From Deltaproteobacteria bacterium (GTDB taxonomy: Bacteria > Desulfobacterota > Desulfobacteria > Desulfobacterales > SURF-7), in the NCBI GenBank assembly GCA_019307665.1, contig JAFDJC010000140.1, positions 1 to 8,138 of the forward strand: DNA of 8,138 nt. Direction: 5' to 3'. The position numbers were made by a program, and so were the translations under genes. Below the pieces are notes generated by a model, which saw nothing but the letters and a program-made list of their open reading frames with translations, was not told where the DNA came from and searched no databases. Positions 7,138 through 8,138 of the stretch are shown piece after piece. Positions within the stretch are counted from its first letter, which is position 1. Every line of letters begins with the position of its first letter.

Positions 7138-7218
7138 TTAGCCACCTACAATGAGATAGCGAATCTCATGCTTTTCGAAAAGATTCAACAGTTCTTTGAA
7201 GTCGGAATTCGTTAGCAT
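7138..7218 (-). pseudogene. Truncated nucleotidyltransferase gene remnant (first 26 codons)
   Basis: Reading from the ATG at 7218, this frame gives MLTNSDFKELLNLFEKHE, then IRYLIVGG and a TAA stop. It closely resembles the start of a family of small nucleotidyltransferases (DUF6036/AbiEii-like in my recollection), in which RYLIVGG is followed by Tyr-Ala and, further on, the catalytic Asp-x-Asp. Everything after the Gly-Gly is missing, and the bases up to queE do not resume the expected sequence in any frame, so the gene looks deleted rather than merely stopped. It overlaps the end of the small gene at 7166-7363 by 53 bases, an arrangement expected of a two-gene unit. A real 26-residue peptide is possible but less likely. 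Confidence 0.55.
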
Positions 7219-7363
7219 CTTTACCTCGAATCAAAATATAGTAGTGCAACATTTCCCATACTGCCTCAAAAATAGCATGGTCACCTTGAGATTGCCAGAA
7301 GCGAATATCGAATGAACGCCTGTCATCCTCAATCCGCTGATAGTTTTCCTCTATTGCTCTCAT
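7166..7363 (-). CDS. Small conserved hypothetical protein, orphan partner of a lost nucleotidyltransferase
   Basis: A 65-residue soluble protein rich in charged and aromatic residues: FWQSQGDHAIFEAVWEM at 22-38, then RGKDANEFRLQRTVESF at 46-62. Small proteins of this kind, ending in an RLQRTVES-like motif and often encoded just before a nucleotidyltransferase, are familiar to me as hypothetical proteins; I know no established function. I chose the ATG at 7363 because AAGGAG lies five bases upstream and a good promoter precedes it. A GTG at 7417 would add 18 residues but would put the promoter inside the coding region. The 3' end overlaps the truncated nucleotidyltransferase remnant by 53 bases, so this may be the surviving half of a paired module, possibly toxin-antitoxin-like. 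That role is inference only. Confidence 0.75.
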   Translation of the reverse strand: MRAIEENYQRIEDDRRSFDIRFWQSQGDHAIFEAVWEMLHYYILIRGKDANEFRLQRTVESFRKA

Positions 7364-7368
7364 TTTCT

Positions 7369-7374
7369 CTCCTT
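7369..7374 (-). promoter_or_regulatory. Strong ribosome-binding site of the 65-residue gene
   Basis: AAGGAG on the - strand with a five-base spacer (AGAAA) to the ATG at 7363. It is the best ribosome-binding site in the window and decides the start in favour of 7363 over the GTG at 7417. Confidence 0.8.
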
Positions 7375-7396
7375 CATTCTCGTATTCACAACAATA

Positions 7397-7425
7397 ACTA
7401 TACTCTTTAGCTAACACAAAATCAA
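7397..7425 (-). promoter_or_regulatory. Predicted sigma70-type promoter
   Basis: On the - strand, -35 TTGATT (7425-7420) and -10 TATAGT (7402-7397) are separated by 17 bases; they match the consensus at 4/6 and 5/6. A start near 7390 would give a leader of about 27 bases before the ATG at 7363. It lies just after the hydrolase gene and drives the 65-residue gene. With no clear promoter or terminator before queE, it could also supply the queE-queC operon. Confidence 0.55.
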
Positions 7426-7453
7426 AGCATGAATCATATTGCTTATATTCTTC

Positions 7454-8138
7454 TCAAGGTATTTCGTGCCCGAAAAAAATATTAATTTGCGAATACATTT
7501 TGACAAATTCTTTCATTCGCTCGAGGCTTTGTTGAGCTTCATGTAAATCATAACTTCCAAACCCAGGTCCCACGCCCATATCAAAGCCTAATTTAATATC
7601 ACATGCATCACCTGTTAGTAAAACCACACTTTCTTTTCCATTAATTAAAAAGCTGACATGCCCTTTTCTATGCCCTGGAGTATGAACAGCCCAAAAAGAA
7701 CCATCGCTAAAAATATCTGCGCAACGACCCAGTGGTGGAAGATTATGAGCAGAATCAAAATCTATCTCATATAAAGCCTCAACGCCTGCAAAGTTATCCT
7801 GATAAAACAAAGGTCCGAAGCTATAATTTGGCTCGTCCTTGCCGACCACCAGACGAATGTCTTTGGGAAGATGCTGCATGCCGGAAATATGATCCATGTG
7901 CAAGTGTGTAAAAAAGATACCTTTTAAATCAATACCTTTCTCTTTTATCTGTGTTCCGATATCCTGCCCTTTTTTCTGATAACTCTTAAGCGGCCAGAAT
8001 ATTTTGCGCAAAGGACCACGAATATTTCCATGTGGATTTTCCTGAAAAGATTGATCTAATCCAGCATCAACAAGATAATACCCGTGGACTGAATGGCGTA
8101 TCAAGTAACAGTAAACAGGCACAGTTATTTTTTCTTTT
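7454..8138 (-). CDS. Metallo-beta-lactamase-fold hydrolase, AHL-lactonase-like, 5' end outside window
   Basis: Metal-dependent hydrolase of the metallo-beta-lactamase fold, closest by eye to the AiiA/AttM N-acyl-homoserine lactonase group. The frame stays open to the window edge (Lys-Glu-Lys-Ile-Thr-Val-Pro-Val-Tyr), so the N-terminus is missing. The in-frame GTG at 8122, used for numbering, is probably not the true start. The dinuclear metal site is complete: THLHMDH at 72-78, His147 in HTPGH (147-151, followed by KGHVS), Asp172 in GDAC and His219 in FFGHEIP. The opening PVYCYLIRH and the ending IFFGHEIP resemble AiiA-type lactonases. In AiiA the bridging Asp is followed three residues later by a Tyr that helps position the lactone; here that place holds Asp175, so the substrate may differ. 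No export signal can be judged. The fold is certain; lactonase activity is only possible. Confidence 0.88.
   Translation of the reverse strand, partial: KEKITVPVYCYLIRHSVHGYYLVDAGLDQSFQENPHGNIRGPLRKIFWPLKSYQKKGQDIGTQIKEKGIDLKGIFFTHLHMDHISGMQHLPKDIRLVVGKDEPNYSFGPLFYQDNFAGVEALYEIDFDSAHNLPPLGRCADIFSDGSFWAVHTPGHRKGHVSFLINGKESVVLLTGDACDIKLGFDMGVGPGFGSYDLHEAQQSLERMKEFVKMYSQINIFFGHEIP

Noticed and set aside
7088..7150. preQ1 riboswitch in front of queE
   Set aside because: An A-rich tail before queE and a 5-base pairing (7143-7147 with 7092-7096) looked suggestive, but the stem is too short and too widely separated, and the conserved preQ1-I loop and tail are absent.
7151..7169. Perfect 7-bp hairpin with a 5-base loop (ATGAGAT/ATCTCAT) as a terminator
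   Set aside because: It is AT-rich, has no T-run after it on the - strand, and lies inside the overlapping coding region, so chance or codon content explains it.
7171..7182. 12-bp palindrome CTTTTCGAAAAG as an operator, with cttttcgaa repeated at 7104-7112
   Set aside because: It falls inside the coding part of the remnant (Leu-Phe-Glu-Lys) and not next to a promoter; two short AT-rich copies are not enough for an operator or deletion scar.
7364..7417. GTG at 7417 as the start of the small gene
   Set aside because: It would place the predicted promoter and the strong ribosome-binding site inside the coding sequence.
7419..7453. Terminator after the hydrolase gene (AAGCA/TGCTT stem)
   Set aside because: Five weak base pairs with a 10-base loop and an interrupted T tract are not enough to call a terminator.

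Overview
This window holds nine protein-coding genes and one gene remnant, packed with almost no free space. Two genes on the + strand (1-1585) run into a leftward block on the - strand (8138 to 1614). The sequence is moderately AT-rich. The gene set (queE, queC, a GT4-type glycosyltransferase, an atypical HAD protein, a DUF89/ARMT1-like protein) and the protein style suggest a Gram-negative anaerobe, perhaps one of the Desulfobacterota (former Deltaproteobacteria). That placement is an impression from protein style; no rRNA or other marker supports it.

Layout. 1-1585 (+): the 3' part of an FtsX/MacB-type ABC permease, overlapping by 8 bases a complete LolD/MacB-type ATPase. 1614-7087 (-), in transcription order: queE, queC, a GT4-like glycosyltransferase, a HAD-superfamily protein and a large two-part protein with a DUF89/ARMT1-like core. 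The gaps are 31, 7, -8 and 11 bases, so these five genes look like one operon. 7138-7425 (-): a small orphan gene with its own good sigma70-type promoter and ribosome-binding site. It overlaps the first 26 codons of what looks like a nucleotidyltransferase gene that stops just before its catalytic region. 7454-8138 (-): the 3' part of a metallo-beta-lactamase-fold hydrolase resembling the AiiA/AttM N-acyl-homoserine lactonase group.

How the genes may work together. QueE and QueC carry out consecutive steps to preQ0, the 7-deazaguanine precursor of queuosine. The other pathway genes (folE, queD, queF, tgt) are not in the window. Downstream, a retaining glycosyltransferase followed by a HAD protein recalls synthase/phosphatase pairs that make sugar conjugates. 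Here, however, the HAD protein lacks the usual second Asp, and the DUF89-like protein appears to have lost two of its three expected metal ligands and carries an unrecognised C-terminal domain ending in Cys-Tyr-Ala-Cys. This GT/HAD/DUF89-like trio attached to queE-queC is the best candidate for an undescribed pathway. Its substrate cannot be read from the sequence.

Small-scale rearrangements are visible: a 22-bp tandem duplication of the queE 3' end, a 15-bp in-frame duplication beside the HAD active-site motif, and the broken nucleotidyltransferase just upstream of queE. No tRNA, rRNA, CRISPR array, insertion sequence, convincing riboswitch or rho-independent terminator was found. No gene-free stretch exceeds 300 bases.
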